A stretch of 5,535 bases of DNA from assembly GCA_937858775.1 (NCBI GenBank), contig CALLYX010000417.1, positions 1 to 5,535 of the forward strand, written 5' to 3'. The notes beneath the pieces are model-generated. The model saw only the letters and a program-made list of their open reading frames with translations. It did no database searches and had not been told where the DNA came from. The stretch comes from an uncultured bacterium. Its GTDB lineage: Bacteria > Auribacterota > Tritonobacteria > UBA1439. Made by a program: the position numbers and the translations under genes. Positions 5,444 to 5,535 of the stretch are shown in pieces (position 1 is the stretch's first letter; each line of letters starts with the position of its first letter).

Positions 5444-5535
5444 CTACTCCTCGACGGAGAGCGCCTGCCCGGAGACGACCCCCACGTACTTGAGGTCGTT
5501 TATGTCCGTCGTCGCGGTGTCCACCGCCCCGCCCT
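5444..5535 (-). CDS. C-terminal end of a second copy of the DUF7901-like secreted protein (partial)
   Basis: The last 29 codons and the TAG stop (5446-5444) are visible, encoding a peptide that ends in KYVGVVSGQALSVEE. It is identical in DNA and protein to the end of the gene at 4176-5213, so this is a tandem paralogue with its body to the right of the window. The visible part belongs to the Ig-like C-terminal domain. Identical third codon positions and 3' flank point to a recent duplication or gene conversion. Whether the N-terminal domain is also duplicated cannot be seen. Confidence 0.88.
   Translation of the reverse strand, partial: GGAVDTATTDINDLKYVGVVSGQALSVEE

Larger units (their letters stand above)
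5381..5535. repeat. Copy 2 of the tandem duplication, cut by the window edge
   Basis: It repeats 4114-4267: a GC hairpin with the TTTC loop, the 3' flank including the GAACG-T-CGTTC palindrome (5419-5429), the stop codon and the gene end. Positions 5412-5535 are identical to 4144-4267. The hairpin differs: T at 5390 faces C where copy 1 has a paired C-G, and one extra base lies in the C-rich arm. The repeat still matches at the window edge, so its full extent is unknown. Confidence 0.95.

Noticed and set aside
1..5535. CRISPR array, tRNA, rRNA or riboswitch
   Set aside because: I saw no regularly spaced short repeats, no tRNA-like cloverleaf with conserved loop motifs, no rRNA-like stretch and no recognisable aptamer; the only long repeat is the gene-end duplication.

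Overview
This is a very GC-rich stretch of bacterial chromosome or metagenomic contig with strong third-position G/C bias. It carries secreted or membrane-anchored proteins of mostly unknown function. Promoter boxes are of the ordinary sigma-70 type and start codons have good Shine-Dalgarno sites. One gene encodes a protein resembling the DUF7901-type secreted proteins, which I associate with planctomycetes and other uncultivated environmental lineages. I therefore favour an uncultivated bacterium, possibly PVC-related, but the window holds no taxonomic marker.

Layout, left to right. Positions 1-75 look like the last codons of a rightward gene cut by the window edge. A leftward gene of about 450 or more codons starts at 1480, encodes an unrecognised exported protein, and stays open to the left edge. 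The divergent intergenic region (1481-1780) holds a TATAAT box for the leftward gene, an AT-rich pair of imperfect repeats that looks like a degenerate insertion-sequence end, and a full-consensus sigma-70 promoter (TTGACA, 16 bp, TATAAT) driving the next pair of genes.

The rightward pair (1781-3466 and 3466-4101) overlaps by one base (TGATG) and is almost certainly translationally coupled. The first gene encodes a membrane-anchored protein with a transglutaminase-like core (Cys274, His300, Glu316) and a C-terminal domain resembling PsbP/Mog1/DcrB folds. The second encodes a small protein with an N-terminal signal peptide and a C-terminal transmembrane helix ending in Arg-Arg. Together they look like a two-component envelope module, but no substrate can be read from the sequence.

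A GC-rich hairpin (4120-4143) separates this pair from a convergent leftward gene (4176-5213). That gene encodes a secreted two-domain protein (DUF7901-like plus an Ig-like C-terminus) and has its own promoter (TTGCCG, 17 bp, TATAAT). Upstream of it, from about 5381 to the right edge, the hairpin, the 3' flank and the last 29 codons plus stop are repeated almost exactly. This is a second tandem copy about 1.27 kb away, with an intrinsic terminator (5341-5361) insulating the two copies. The tandem duplication and the coupled transglutaminase-like/small membrane protein pair are the two observations most worth following.
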